A stretch of DNA of 64,000 nt, from contig UQTR01000002.1 in the NCBI GenBank assembly GCA_900544065.1, forward strand, positions 13,880 through 77,879, written 5' to 3'. The notes beneath the pieces are model-generated. The model saw nothing but the letters and a program-made list of their open reading frames with translations, had not been told where the DNA came from and made no database searches. Origin of the DNA: an uncultured Collinsella sp. GTDB taxonomy: Bacteria; Actinomycetota; Coriobacteriia; Coriobacteriales; Coriobacteriaceae. Below are positions 1 through 8,353 of the stretch, piece by piece; position 1 is the stretch's first letter, and each line of letters begins with the position of its first letter. Position numbers and translations under genes: made by a program.

Positions 1-51
1 TCGATGTGGGAGAGGAGCGGTCGTATCCGCGGGCCTCCCTGTTAGGTTGGT

Positions 52-933
52 TTACTGGTCAGTTGGCTTGGCGACGCCGGACTCATCGGACCAAAGCTCG
101 ACACCCTTGTTCTTAAGGTAGTTGTCGGCATAGGCGCGACGGCCGCCGGGCTTGGCGGTGAGGTCGCCCATCATGTTGGAGAAGCCGCCGTCGACCTTGA
201 TGGCGTCGCCGGTGGTAAAGTCCGAGCGCGTGGACGCCAGAAACATGACGGCGTTGGCGATATCGCTGACCTCGCCGATGCGACGCGTGGCGATCAGGCG
301 GCTGCGGCTCTTTTCGACCTCGGGGTCGGCGTAGAAGTTGGCCGACATCGGGGTCTTAACGAAGCAGGGCTCGACGCAGTTGGAGCGGACGCCGTAGGGG
401 CCCCACTCGGCGGCGAGCATCTTGGACATCATGTTGACGCCGGCCTTGGTGGAGCTGTACACGCCCGAGAACGTCTCGGGGGAGTGGCTGGCGACGGTCG
501 AGATGTGCACCAGGCGGCCCTGGCCGGCCTTAATCATCTCGCGACCAAAGCGCTGCGAGGTGATGAAGTAACCGGTGAGGTTGACGTTGATGACCTCGTT
601 CCAGTCGGAGAGCGGCAGGTCTTCCATAGCTGCGAAGCGCAGGATGCCGGCGGTGTTGACGAGAACGTCGACGCGGCCGAAGTTGGCGATGGTGGCGTCG
701 ACGGCAGCCTGAACCTCGGCCTCGTCGGTGGCGTTCATCTTGTAACCCTCGGCGTGGATGCCAAACTCGGCAGCGAGGTCGGCGGCAGCGGCCTTGACCT
801 TTTCCTCGTCCAGATCGAGCAGGACGACGTTGGCGCCATTGCGGGCGAACTCGCGGCAGATCTCAACGCCCATGCCGCCGAGTGCGCCGGTCACGGCGCA
901 GACATCGCCCTCGAGCTTAAGCCAGTTGCTCAT
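52..933 (-). CDS. SDR-family NAD(P)-dependent oxidoreductase
   Basis: A classical short-chain dehydrogenase/reductase of 293 residues, probably a cytoplasmic enzyme oxidising or reducing a small alcohol or ketone. The Rossmann glycine motif TGALGGMG is at residues 15-22, NTAG at 93-96, and the catalytic Ser145, Tyr159 and Lys163 (YSSTK) are all present. The usual C-terminal VDGG motif is followed by about 40 extra residues, longer than the family average near 250. The substrate cannot be read from sequence. The gene is divergent from a LysR-type regulator, and the shared 234-bp spacer carries inverted repeats, so control by that regulator is likely. The ATG at 933 follows a GGGAAG-type ribosome site. 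Confidence 0.9.
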   Translation of the reverse strand: MSNWLKLEGDVCAVTGALGGMGVEICREFARNGANVVLLDLDEEKVKAAAADLAAEFGIHAEGYKMNATDEAEVQAAVDATIANFGRVDVLVNTAGILRFAAMEDLPLSDWNEVINVNLTGYFITSQRFGREMIKAGQGRLVHISTVASHSPETFSGVYSSTKAGVNMMSKMLAAEWGPYGVRSNCVEPCFVKTPMSANFYADPEVEKSRSRLIATRRIGEVSDIANAVMFLASTRSDFTTGDAIKVDGGFSNMMGDLTAKPGGRRAYADNYLKNKGVELWSDESGVAKPTDQ

Positions 934-989
934 AGGAACTTCCCTTCTTGTGCCTCCCTGTGGGTCGCTCCCATTAATCGACCCACGTG

Positions 990-1117
990 GTTTTCGCAGG
1001 TTATCGTATGCTTTGCATTTGCGTAGGTGAATTGCATAATTGTTAGAATGGCGTTAACCGTAGGTTTACACTGTGCGATGCAGTCTATGCTCAATTGAGC
1101 GCGTGACCTGCGAAAAC
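990..1117. promoter_or_regulatory. Divergent regulatory spacer with nested palindromes
   Basis: The spacer between the SDR and LysR genes holds a perfect 12-bp inverted repeat, GTTTTCGCAGGT at 990-1001 and ACCTGCGAAAAC at 1106-1117. Between the arms, at 1089-1100, is a perfect 12-bp palindrome, GCTCAATTGAGC. LysR-type regulators typically bind dyads between divergent genes, so these are the best operator candidates. The binding itself is inference. Confidence 0.5.
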
Positions 1118-1167
1118 AACCCCTCTGTGGCACCATGTGGCCACGGACGTGAAAACAGGAGATTGAC

Positions 1168-2046
1168 GTGTACGATCGACGACTTGAGGCCATATCGGCC
1201 GCCGCGGAGCTGGGAAGCTTCTCGCGTGCGGCGGCAAAATTGCGCGTGTCGACTCCGGCGCTCGTCAAGCAGGTGTCGGGCTTCGAGGCCGAGTTCGGCA
1301 TCACACTGTTCGAACGTTCGCACTCAGGCGTCAAGGTGACGCCGGCGGGTGCTCTGCTGGTGGATGACGCGCGCTCGATCATGCGGCAGTCCGAGGACGC
1401 GCTGCGCCGTGCCCGACGCGCGGCGGGCGATGGCGGTGCCGTGCGCCTGGGCGTGTCGATGATGTGCCCGGGACGCCAGACGCTGTCGATGTGGACGGGT
1501 GTGCACGAGCTGGAGCCATCGCTGCGATTTGAGATCGTGCCGGTAAGCGACCTCTACGACGAGCGCGAATCCGTCATGCGCAGCTTGGGCCGCGAGGTCG
1601 ATGTGGTGCAGTCGAGTTTTTCTACCCCACGCTGGGGCGACACCTGCCAAAAGCTCCGCATCGTCAACGTGCCGTTTTATATCGACGTGCCGCGCACGAG
1701 CCCGCTGGCGCGCAAGACGCGCATCACGGTTGCCGACCTGGAGGGCATGCGCCTGCGCGTGCTCCGTCACGGCAACGACGCCATGGACAGCCTGCGCATC
1801 GACCTGTTGGCCGACGGCGGCGTGGACGTGATCGACGTGGACAGCTTTGACTTTGCGCTCTTTAACGAGGCGGAGGAAAAGGGCGACGCGGTGCTCACCT
1901 GCGGCGCGTGGTCGGGGGTGCACCCGGCCTTTGTGGGCGTACCGTTCCTCTGCGGCCGCGAGGTGCCGGTCTTTCTGCACTACCCGCTTGAGCCCACCCT
2001 TCAAGTCCAAAAATTCGTCAACGCCATGGCCCAACTCCTCAAATAG
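1168..2046 (+). CDS. LysR-family transcriptional regulator
   Basis: A 292-residue LysR-type regulator. The N-terminal winged helix-turn-helix (about residues 4-62, with the typical GSFSRAAAKL and TPALVKQV segments) is followed by a periplasmic-binding-like effector domain (about 90-290). The start is a GTG at 1168, chosen because AGGAG lies at 1157-1161, six bases upstream. It is transcribed away from the SDR gene, the usual arrangement for a LysR regulator and its target. The effector is unknown. A single candidate operator set lies in the shared spacer. Confidence 0.9.
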   Translation: MYDRRLEAISAAAELGSFSRAAAKLRVSTPALVKQVSGFEAEFGITLFERSHSGVKVTPAGALLVDDARSIMRQSEDALRRARRAAGDGGAVRLGVSMMCPGRQTLSMWTGVHELEPSLRFEIVPVSDLYDERESVMRSLGREVDVVQSSFSTPRWGDTCQKLRIVNVPFYIDVPRTSPLARKTRITVADLEGMRLRVLRHGNDAMDSLRIDLLADGGVDVIDVDSFDFALFNEAEEKGDAVLTCGAWSGVHPAFVGVPFLCGREVPVFLHYPLEPTLQVQKFVNAMAQLLK

Positions 2047-2166
2047 CTATCGTGTCGATGATTCTTTAATTCCCGTCCTAGAAAAATCATCTGGTAGAGT
2101 TGACCCCGCATGATTTACAAGACGCTATGCGCCACCTGCGCTTTTGCCATTTGAGGGAGTGAACTT

Positions 2167-3258
2167 ATGAATACTTCTGTTGCCAAGAAGGCCAGCCAGG
2201 CGGTGCGCCTGCTCATGATGGTGCTCACGGCAGTTCTCATCTTCTTCTTCATCAATGTTATGCTGCTCGTCTCCGATATCCAGGGCACGGCGCGCGTGGT
2301 CAATTACGCCGGTCTGGTGCGCGGTACCACGCAGCGAATCGTTAAGCTCGAGGATGCGGGCCAGCCTCAAGATGACCTGCTCAAAGCCGTGGATTCATAC
2401 ATCAACGGTTTGCGTTACGGAAGTGACGACCTCAACCTCGTCCGTCTCGACGACGATGAGTATCAGGCAAAAATGACCGAGCTTGCAAATTATTTTGATG
2501 AGCTTTGCGCCGAGATCATCCGCGTGCGCGAAGTCGGCTATGAGAACACCGACATCATCCCTATGAGCGAGGAGTTCTTTGGCATTTGCGACGATGCTAC
2601 GCGACTCGCAGAGGACTACTCTCAGGAGAAGGCGTCGGCGCTCAACTATCTCGAGGGCTTGGTGATCATCGACATCATGGGCTTGGTGGCGACCTTTGCG
2701 GTCGAACTTGTTCGCGCGGTGCGAACTGCCGCGCTCAATCGCGAACTGCAGAGCAAAGTCTATCTCGACGAAGCCACGGGACTGCCCAACAAGAACAAGT
2801 GCGAGGAGGTCTTGGGGCAGGAGCAGCCTGTCTCCGCGGAGGCGCCCGTTGCGATGTGCGTCTTCGACCTTAACAATCTGCATACGGTCAATAACAACTT
2901 CGGCCACGAGAAAGGCGACGAATACATCCGTTCTTTTGCCCAGCAGCTGGGGCGTGTGGCGTCCGAGACGTGCTTTGTGGGTCGCGACGGCGGCGATGAG
3001 TTTATCGCGGTGCTGCGGGATACCGATCGAGCTGCCGTGGAGTCCTGTCTCGCTCGGGTTCGTGCGAACGTGAACGAGTATTCCGAGGCTCACCCCGACA
3101 TGCCTATTAGCTATGCGGTGGGCTATGCGCTTTCCAGTGATTTTGATGAACCGCCTACGATGCGCGAGCTCTTTTCCCAAGCCGACAAAAACATGTACAT
3201 CGACAAGAACCGCGTAAAGACAGCCGAGGCAGCTGGGCCGCAACGCGAGGAGCGGTAA
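2167..3258 (+). CDS. Membrane-anchored diguanylate cyclase (GGDEF)
   Basis: Predicted to make the second messenger cyclic di-GMP from GTP. Two hydrophobic segments (about residues 13-36 and 162-184) enclose an extracytoplasmic sensor region of about 125 residues resembling a type IV pili methyl-accepting-like N-domain. A cytoplasmic GGDEF domain follows (about 200-350). The active-site motif GGDEF is intact at 275-279, and the metal-binding Asp is in FDLNNL (234). No RxxD product-inhibition site is seen five residues before GGDEF, so feedback control may be missing. The ATG at 2167 follows GAGGGAGTG. The gene stands alone and is closed by a strong terminator. Confidence 0.9.
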   Translation: MNTSVAKKASQAVRLLMMVLTAVLIFFFINVMLLVSDIQGTARVVNYAGLVRGTTQRIVKLEDAGQPQDDLLKAVDSYINGLRYGSDDLNLVRLDDDEYQAKMTELANYFDELCAEIIRVREVGYENTDIIPMSEEFFGICDDATRLAEDYSQEKASALNYLEGLVIIDIMGLVATFAVELVRAVRTAALNRELQSKVYLDEATGLPNKNKCEEVLGQEQPVSAEAPVAMCVFDLNNLHTVNNNFGHEKGDEYIRSFAQQLGRVASETCFVGRDGGDEFIAVLRDTDRAAVESCLARVRANVNEYSEAHPDMPISYAVGYALSSDFDEPPTMRELFSQADKNMYIDKNRVKTAEAAGPQREER

Positions 3259-3279
3259 GCCTGTAACAGAGGGCATAGA

Positions 3280-3314
3280 AAAGCCTCCGCAGCCCGTGTG
3301 GCTGCGGAGGCTTT
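3280..3314 (+). terminator. Intrinsic terminator after the diguanylate cyclase gene
   Basis: A perfect stem, AAGCCTCCGCAGC pairing with GCTGCGGAGGCTT around a short loop, 21 bases after the stop codon, ending in a short T run. Confidence 0.8.
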
Positions 3315-3437
3315 ATTCGTTGCGGCGCATTGTGTTTGGGTCGCTGAGATGAGTCGATTTGCCCCGAAAGAGGAGGGCATTGACTTAGGGTCATGCCCGA
3401 CGAATGAGCGGCAAATCGGCCGTCTCGGCGGGCCGAA

Positions 3438-5357
3438 CTACTCCAGCTCAAACGCTCCGGTGTAGAGCTGGTAGTAATACCCGCGCTTGGCGATCAGCTC
3501 GTCGTGGTTACCGCGCTCGATAATGCGGCCGTGGTCCAGGCAGATGATCGCGTCGGAGTTGCGCACGGTGGACAGGCGGTGCGCGATGACAAACGTCGTG
3601 CGGCCCTCCATGAGCTTGTCCATGCCCGCCTGCACGATAGCTTCGGTGCGGGTGTCGATGGAGCTCGTGGCCTCGTCCAGAATCATCGCCGGCGGATCGG
3701 CGACGGCGGCGCGCGCGATCGAGATCAGCTGGCGCTGACCCTGCGACAGCTGTGCGCCGTTGCCGGTGAGCATCGTGTCGTAGCCGTCGGGCAGGCGGGT
3801 GATAAAGTCGTCCGCGCCGGCGAGCTTTGCCGCCGCGATGCACTCCTCGTCGGTGGCGTCTAGGTTGCCGTAGCGGATGTTGTCCATCACGGTGCCGGTG
3901 AACAGGTTCACGTCCTGCAGCACGACGCCCAGCGAGCGGCGCAGATCGGCCTTGCGGATCTTGTTGACGTTGATGCCGTCGTAGCGAATCTTGCCGTCGG
4001 CGATGTCATAGAAGCGGTTGATGAGGTTGGTGATGGTCGTCTTGCCGGCACCGGTGGCGCCGACAAACGCGACCTTCTGGCCCGGCTTGGCAAACACGGA
4101 CACGCCGTGCAGCACCTCGTGGTCGGGCGTGTAGCCAAAGTCGACGTTGTCCATGACCAGGTCGCCACGCAGCGGTACGTACTCGATCTCGCCGGTTGCG
4201 CGGTGCGGATGTTTCCACGCCCACATGCCGGTGTGGTGGTCGGCCTCCTCGAGCTGCCAGGTATCGGGGTTCACCTGCGCGTTGACGAGCGTCACGTAGC
4301 CTTCGTCGGCCTCGGGCTCCTCGTCGATGAGCTCAAAGATGCGGTCGGCGCCGGCGAGGCCCATGACCACGGCGTTGATCTGCTGCGAGATCTGACCGAT
4401 CTGTCCGCAGAACTGCTTGGTCATGTTGAGGAACGGCACCACGACGGCGATGGACAGTGCCATGCCCGAGATGCTCAGGTTGGGCACGCCCAGCGCCAGG
4501 AAAATGCCGCCGGCAAGGGCTACCAGCACGTAGAGCAGGTTGCCCAGGTTCATAAGGATAGGCATGAGGATGTTGGCGTACATGTTGGCCTTCTGCGAGA
4601 CCTCGAAGAGCTTTTCGTTGCGCTCGTCAAAATCGGCCTCGGCGGCAGACTCGTGGCAGAATGCCTTGACGACCTTCTGACCGTTCATGACTTCCTCGAT
4701 ATGGCCCTCGACCACGCCGAGCTCGGTCTGCTGCGCAATAAAGAAACGCGCGGAGTTGGAGCCGAGCAGCTTGGTCATAAAGGTCATAAAGACGACGCCG
4801 GCCACAATGACCAGGCACATCCACACGCTGTAGTACAGCATGATAAAGAACACCGTGACGATGACGATGGTCGTCATGAGCAGGTTGGGCAGCGACTGGC
4901 TGATCATCTGGCGCAGCGTGTCGATGTCGTTGGTGTAGTGGCTCATGATGTCGCCGCGCTGGTGCGTGTCGAAGTAGCGAATCGGCAGGTCCTGCATGCG
5001 GTTGAACATCTTCTCGCGCAGCTTCTCGAGCGAGCCCTGCGTGACGATGGCCATGGCGCGGTTCCAGAACAGTGAGGACAAGATGCCGACGCCGTAGATG
5101 CAGGCGAGGGTGGTCACGAGCCGCAGAATCTTGGGCTGCGCGGTCGTCCAATCGCCCGACTGCCACGATTCGCTAATAATCTGCAGGGCGCTCTGAAGGA
5201 AGGTCGCGCCGATGGAGTTGATGATGGCGCAGAGCACCACGCCGGCGACGACGAGGGGCAAAAGCACGGGGTAGAAGCCAAAGAGCGTCTTGATGAGGCG
5301 CGACATGGTGCCGCCCTTGCGGTTGAGCGCGCGCTCGGCGGTCGTTGCCTTACTCAT
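3438..5357 (-). CDS. ABC exporter half-transporter, catalytically complete subunit
   Basis: A type IV ABC exporter half of 639 residues, with a six-helix transmembrane domain followed by a nucleotide-binding domain. The Walker A motif is GATGAGKTT, the signature is LSQGQRQL, and the Walker B with catalytic Glu is MILDEATSSID. The start is the ATG at 5357, preceded by GGAGGTGAG and overlapping the stop of the upstream gene (ATGAGTAA, 8 bp), so translation is coupled. The longer frame to 5501 has no support. It pairs with the next gene, whose catalytic Glu is replaced by Asp, as in heterodimeric drug exporters of the LmrCD/BmrCD/TM287-288 type. The substrate is unknown; multidrug export is the usual role. 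Confidence 0.93.
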   Translation of the reverse strand: MSKATTAERALNRKGGTMSRLIKTLFGFYPVLLPLVVAGVVLCAIINSIGATFLQSALQIISESWQSGDWTTAQPKILRLVTTLACIYGVGILSSLFWNRAMAIVTQGSLEKLREKMFNRMQDLPIRYFDTHQRGDIMSHYTNDIDTLRQMISQSLPNLLMTTIVIVTVFFIMLYYSVWMCLVIVAGVVFMTFMTKLLGSNSARFFIAQQTELGVVEGHIEEVMNGQKVVKAFCHESAAEADFDERNEKLFEVSQKANMYANILMPILMNLGNLLYVLVALAGGIFLALGVPNLSISGMALSIAVVVPFLNMTKQFCGQIGQISQQINAVVMGLAGADRIFELIDEEPEADEGYVTLVNAQVNPDTWQLEEADHHTGMWAWKHPHRATGEIEYVPLRGDLVMDNVDFGYTPDHEVLHGVSVFAKPGQKVAFVGATGAGKTTITNLINRFYDIADGKIRYDGINVNKIRKADLRRSLGVVLQDVNLFTGTVMDNIRYGNLDATDEECIAAAKLAGADDFITRLPDGYDTMLTGNGAQLSQGQRQLISIARAAVADPPAMILDEATSSIDTRTEAIVQAGMDKLMEGRTTFVIAHRLSTVRNSDAIICLDHGRIIERGNHDELIAKRGYYYQLYTGAFELE

Positions 5358-7164
5358 GTGCCTCACCTCCTTCCTGGGCCTGAGCTTGCGTTGCGGATGC
5401 CTCGGTGTCGGCCTCGACGGCTCCTTCGCCCTCGGCAGACATCTTGTTTTGCGAGGTAAAGGTCTCGCGGTAGATCTCGCTTGTCTTGAGCAGCTCGTCA
5501 TGGTTGCCGATCTGCGCGATACGGCCGCCCTCCATGACGATGATGCGGTCTGCGTCCTGCACGGAGCTGATACGCTGGGCGATGATGAGCTTGGTCGTGT
5601 TGGGCAGATAGCTTGCCAACCCTGCGCGAATCTTGGCGTCGGTCTTGGTGTCGACGGCGCTGGTGGAGTCGTCCAAGATCAAGATCTTGGGGCGACGCAG
5701 CAGGGCACGCGCAATGCACAGGCGCTGCTTCTGACCGCCGGAAACATTGGAGCCGCCCTGCTCGATCCAGGTGTCGTAGCCCTTGGGGAAGCCGTCGACA
5801 AATTCGTCGGCGCAGGCCAGATGTGCGGCCTCGCGGACTTCCTCGTCGGTGGCGTTCGGGTCGCCCCAGCGCAGGTTCTCGGCAATGGTGCCGCTAAACA
5901 GCACGTTTTTCTGCAGCACCATGGCGACCTGGTGGCGCAGGGCGTCCAAGTCGTAGTCGCGCACGTCCGTGCCGCCCACGCGAACGGTGCCTTCGGTGGC
6001 GTCGTACAGGCGGGCGATGAGGTTTACGAGCGTGGACTTGGCCGAACCGGTGCCGCCGATGATGCCGATGGTCTCGCCGCTCTTAATGTGCAGGTCGATA
6101 TCGTCGAGCGCCTGGCGCTTCGCATGCGCGGAATACTTAAAGCTCACGTGGTCAAAGTCGATGGAACCGTCGGCAACCTCGAGCACGGGCTCGGCGGGAT
6201 TGGCAATCGTGGGCTCGGCGGCCAGCACCTCGGTAATGCGGTGCGCCGATTCGTCGGCCATGGTCACCATGACAAAGATCATCGACAGCTGCATCAGGCT
6301 CATGAGGATCTGGAAGCCATAGGTAAAGATCGAGGAGAGCTGGCCCACGTCGAACAGCGTGCCCTGGCTCGTGATGATGAGCTTGGAGCCCAGGTAGATG
6401 ATGACGACAAACGCGCCGTTGACGCAGATGTTCATCATGGGGTTGTTAAAGGCGAGCAGCTTCTCGGCGCGGGTGAAGTCCATCTGGACATCGCGCGCGG
6501 CGGCCGCGAACTTCTCCTTCTCAAAGTCTTCGCGCACATAGCTCTTGACCACGCGCATGCCGGTGACGTTTTCCTCGACGGACTCGTTAAGGGCATCGTA
6601 CTTGTGGAACACGCGCGAGAAGATGGGGCGCACCTTAAAGATGATAAAGAACAGTCCAAAGCCCAGCAGCGGAATGATGACCAGGTAGACCATGGCGACG
6701 CTGCCGCCCATGATAAATGCCATGGTAAAGGCGAAGATCAATACCAGCGGCGCGCGCACGGCGATACGGATGATCATCATAAAGGCCTGCTGCACGTTGT
6801 TGATGTCGGTGGTCAGGCGCGTGACGAGCGAGGAGCTCGAGAACTCATCGATGTTGGCAAAGCTGAACGTCTGGATTTTGTAGAACAGGTCGTGACGCAG
6901 GTTCTTGGCGAAGCCGCAGCTCGCATGGCTGCAGGTGACGCCTGCCGCGGCGCCAAAAGCAAGCGACGTCAGCGCGATGAGCACCAAAAGGCCCGCGGTG
7001 GGAAGCATCTCGGCTACGGTGGCGCCGTCTTTGATGGCGTCGATCAGGTTGGCGGTGATAAATGGAATCAGCATCTCGCAGAGCACCTCGCCAAGCACGA
7101 GCAACGGCGTGGCAACGGTGACTTTCATATAGTCGCGGATGCTGCCCATGAGGGTTTTAATCAT
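5350..7164 (-). CDS. ABC exporter half-transporter, degenerate-site subunit
   Basis: A 604-residue partner half of the exporter, again a transmembrane domain followed by a nucleotide-binding domain. Walker A reads GGTGSAKST, with Ala in place of the usual last Gly. The signature is VSGGQKQR, and Walker B reads ILDDSTSAVD, so the catalytic Glu is Asp. Together with an intact partner this marks a heterodimeric exporter with one degenerate ATP site. The C-terminal tail (about 25 residues) is rich in Ala, Glu and Gln. The gene overlaps the upstream MarR gene by 8 bp and the downstream half-transporter by 8 bp, giving a tight three-gene operon. Confidence 0.93.
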   Translation of the reverse strand: MIKTLMGSIRDYMKVTVATPLLVLGEVLCEMLIPFITANLIDAIKDGATVAEMLPTAGLLVLIALTSLAFGAAAGVTCSHASCGFAKNLRHDLFYKIQTFSFANIDEFSSSSLVTRLTTDINNVQQAFMMIIRIAVRAPLVLIFAFTMAFIMGGSVAMVYLVIIPLLGFGLFFIIFKVRPIFSRVFHKYDALNESVEENVTGMRVVKSYVREDFEKEKFAAAARDVQMDFTRAEKLLAFNNPMMNICVNGAFVVIIYLGSKLIITSQGTLFDVGQLSSIFTYGFQILMSLMQLSMIFVMVTMADESAHRITEVLAAEPTIANPAEPVLEVADGSIDFDHVSFKYSAHAKRQALDDIDLHIKSGETIGIIGGTGSAKSTLVNLIARLYDATEGTVRVGGTDVRDYDLDALRHQVAMVLQKNVLFSGTIAENLRWGDPNATDEEVREAAHLACADEFVDGFPKGYDTWIEQGGSNVSGGQKQRLCIARALLRRPKILILDDSTSAVDTKTDAKIRAGLASYLPNTTKLIIAQRISSVQDADRIIVMEGGRIAQIGNHDELLKTSEIYRETFTSQNKMSAEGEGAVEADTEASATQAQAQEGGEAHE

Positions 7165-7660
7165 CCAGTTCCTCCCAGGTTACACGGATTTTCTCGAGCA
7201 TTTCGGCGAGCTGCTCGCGCTCGTCGTGGGTGAGGGCACTAAAGGCTTGCTCTCTAAAGCGAATGCGGGCCGCCTGGTCGATGCGGGCGTTTTCCCGGCC
7301 GGTTTCGGTCAGGCGAATGGTGAGCTGCCGTCGATCCTTGGGGTTACGGCTGCGCTCGATGAGGCCGTTGAGCTCGAGCTTGGACAGGATCTCGGAAAGC
7401 GACCCCGGCTTGAGGTCAAAGTGCATGCCGAGTTCCTGCTGCGACATCTCGCCGCCGGGTTGCTTGGCCAGCAGGCAGATGATGGGCGCCTTGCCGGACA
7501 CGCCTCCGCCATGAAAGTGCATGTAATGGCCGCAAAAGCCCAGATTATTGAGGATGCGCTTAGCAAGCTTGTCTTCGGCGCTGACCGCTTCGGGTACATC
7601 CGCCGGCTGTGACGGGTCGCCGCCGGGCTCGTGCGGAAGGACGAGTGGTTCAACACACAT
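7157..7660 (-). CDS. MarR-family regulator of the ABC exporter operon
   Basis: A 167-residue winged-helix regulator with the MarR core (about residues 35-155). The DNA-binding helix-turn-helix spans roughly MSQQELGMHFDLKPGSLSEI, and the wing has the NPKDRRQLTI motif characteristic of MarR proteins (DRR). It is the first gene of the operon with two ABC exporter halves and overlaps the next gene by 8 bp. MarR repressors commonly release such exporters when a toxic ligand binds, so autoregulation through the dyad just upstream (7682-7717) is likely. The ligand is unknown. The N-terminal 30 residues are extra to the family core. Confidence 0.9.
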   Translation of the reverse strand: MCVEPLVLPHEPGGDPSQPADVPEAVSAEDKLAKRILNNLGFCGHYMHFHGGGVSGKAPIICLLAKQPGGEMSQQELGMHFDLKPGSLSEILSKLELNGLIERSRNPKDRRQLTIRLTETGRENARIDQAARIRFREQAFSALTHDEREQLAEMLEKIRVTWEELDD

Positions 7661-7681
7661 ATCTAAGCTTCGCTCCTTTCT

Positions 7682-7717
7682 TTAGTTAGGTAGAGGAATT
7701 GTTTTGTGCCTAACTAA
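7682..7717 (-). promoter_or_regulatory. Probable MarR operator dyad
   Basis: A perfect 9-bp inverted repeat, TTAGTTAGG at 7682-7690 and CCTAACTAA at 7709-7717, lies 21 bp upstream of the marR-type start. Each arm contains a TTAG half-site, the type MarR proteins bind, and the spacing would cover the promoter. Confidence 0.55.
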
Positions 7718-7761
7718 TCTAGGAGCGTGAGAAATAAATGTCAAGGTACCAAACTTATTAA

Positions 7762-7925
7762 GTTACGGCGTTTTACCAAACGCCGTAACCGCTCGACGCT
7801 GCAAACGCTCCTAAGCGGCAATCTGGCGTTCAATCGTCGGGCATGGCCACAAGGCCTATGCCCTCCTCTTTCACGCCACCTTGCTCGCTTAGGAACGTTT
7901 TCGCTGTCCGTCCTCAATCTGCGGC
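7762..7925 (+). repeat. Covarying hairpin element, copy 1
   Basis: A structured intergenic repeat of about 165 bp, also found at 42817 and 58447. It opens with a 28-bp hairpin (12-bp arms GTTACGGCGTTT / AAACGCCGTAAC, loop TACC). A long branched stem follows: outer arms near CTCCTAAGCG / CGCTTAGG, middle arms TGGCGT / ACGCCA, and an apical GGGCAT-GGCC / GGCC-TATGCCC. Compared with the other copies the stem sequences differ but pairing is kept, while unpaired motifs (GACGCTG, AATCTG, GTTCAA, CACCTTG) stay the same. It lies between the divergent marR-type and kinase genes. It is either a structured RNA or a hairpin-recognised mobile unit. Confidence 0.8.
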
Positions 7926-8017
7926 GCTGCCTCGGTTGGCATTTGGGTAATCCCTTGGGGACGGAGGAAAAACGGATCATTCTGGGCTGTGGTGACACCC
8001 TTCCGAAGTTGCTTTGC

Positions 8018-8173
8018 CCAAAACTATGCCGGATTACTACGATGAATTCGAAATCTCAGACCTCGGCATTGTTTTTCGGAAAATCACAAGCTGTCTACCT
8101 GCGGTTTTGCTGGAGTGCAATTTGTTGTGGTTGGAGACTGGCGGTTTATCGTAGTAATCCGGCATAGTTTTGG
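8018..8173. repeat. 156-bp element with perfect 26-bp terminal inverted repeats
   Basis: Positions 8018-8043 and 8148-8173 are perfect 26-bp inverted copies of each other, enclosing 104 bp that contain no gene. This is the form of a miniature inverted-repeat transposable element or a long-stem RNA. It lies in the 690-bp gap before the kinase gene. No flanking target duplication is obvious, and no transposase is in the window. Confidence 0.75.
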
Positions 8174-8353
8174 AATGGTAGTAAATAGGTGGCAGCTACT
8201 GTGCCGCTGCTGCCGTGATTTGCCTCCCATTTCCGAAACCTTTCCGCAACAATGCGTTCTTCGCGACCCTAGTGACTGCTCACGACGCCTCCTGCGCTAC
8301 ACTTAGTCGCACTATGGCGACATCGCGCCGCGCCCGACCCAAGGGGGACTCTC

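Noticed and set aside
5290..7233. A 647-codon open frame antisense to the ABC exporter
   Set aside because: Shadow of the two exporter genes; no start signal or family features.
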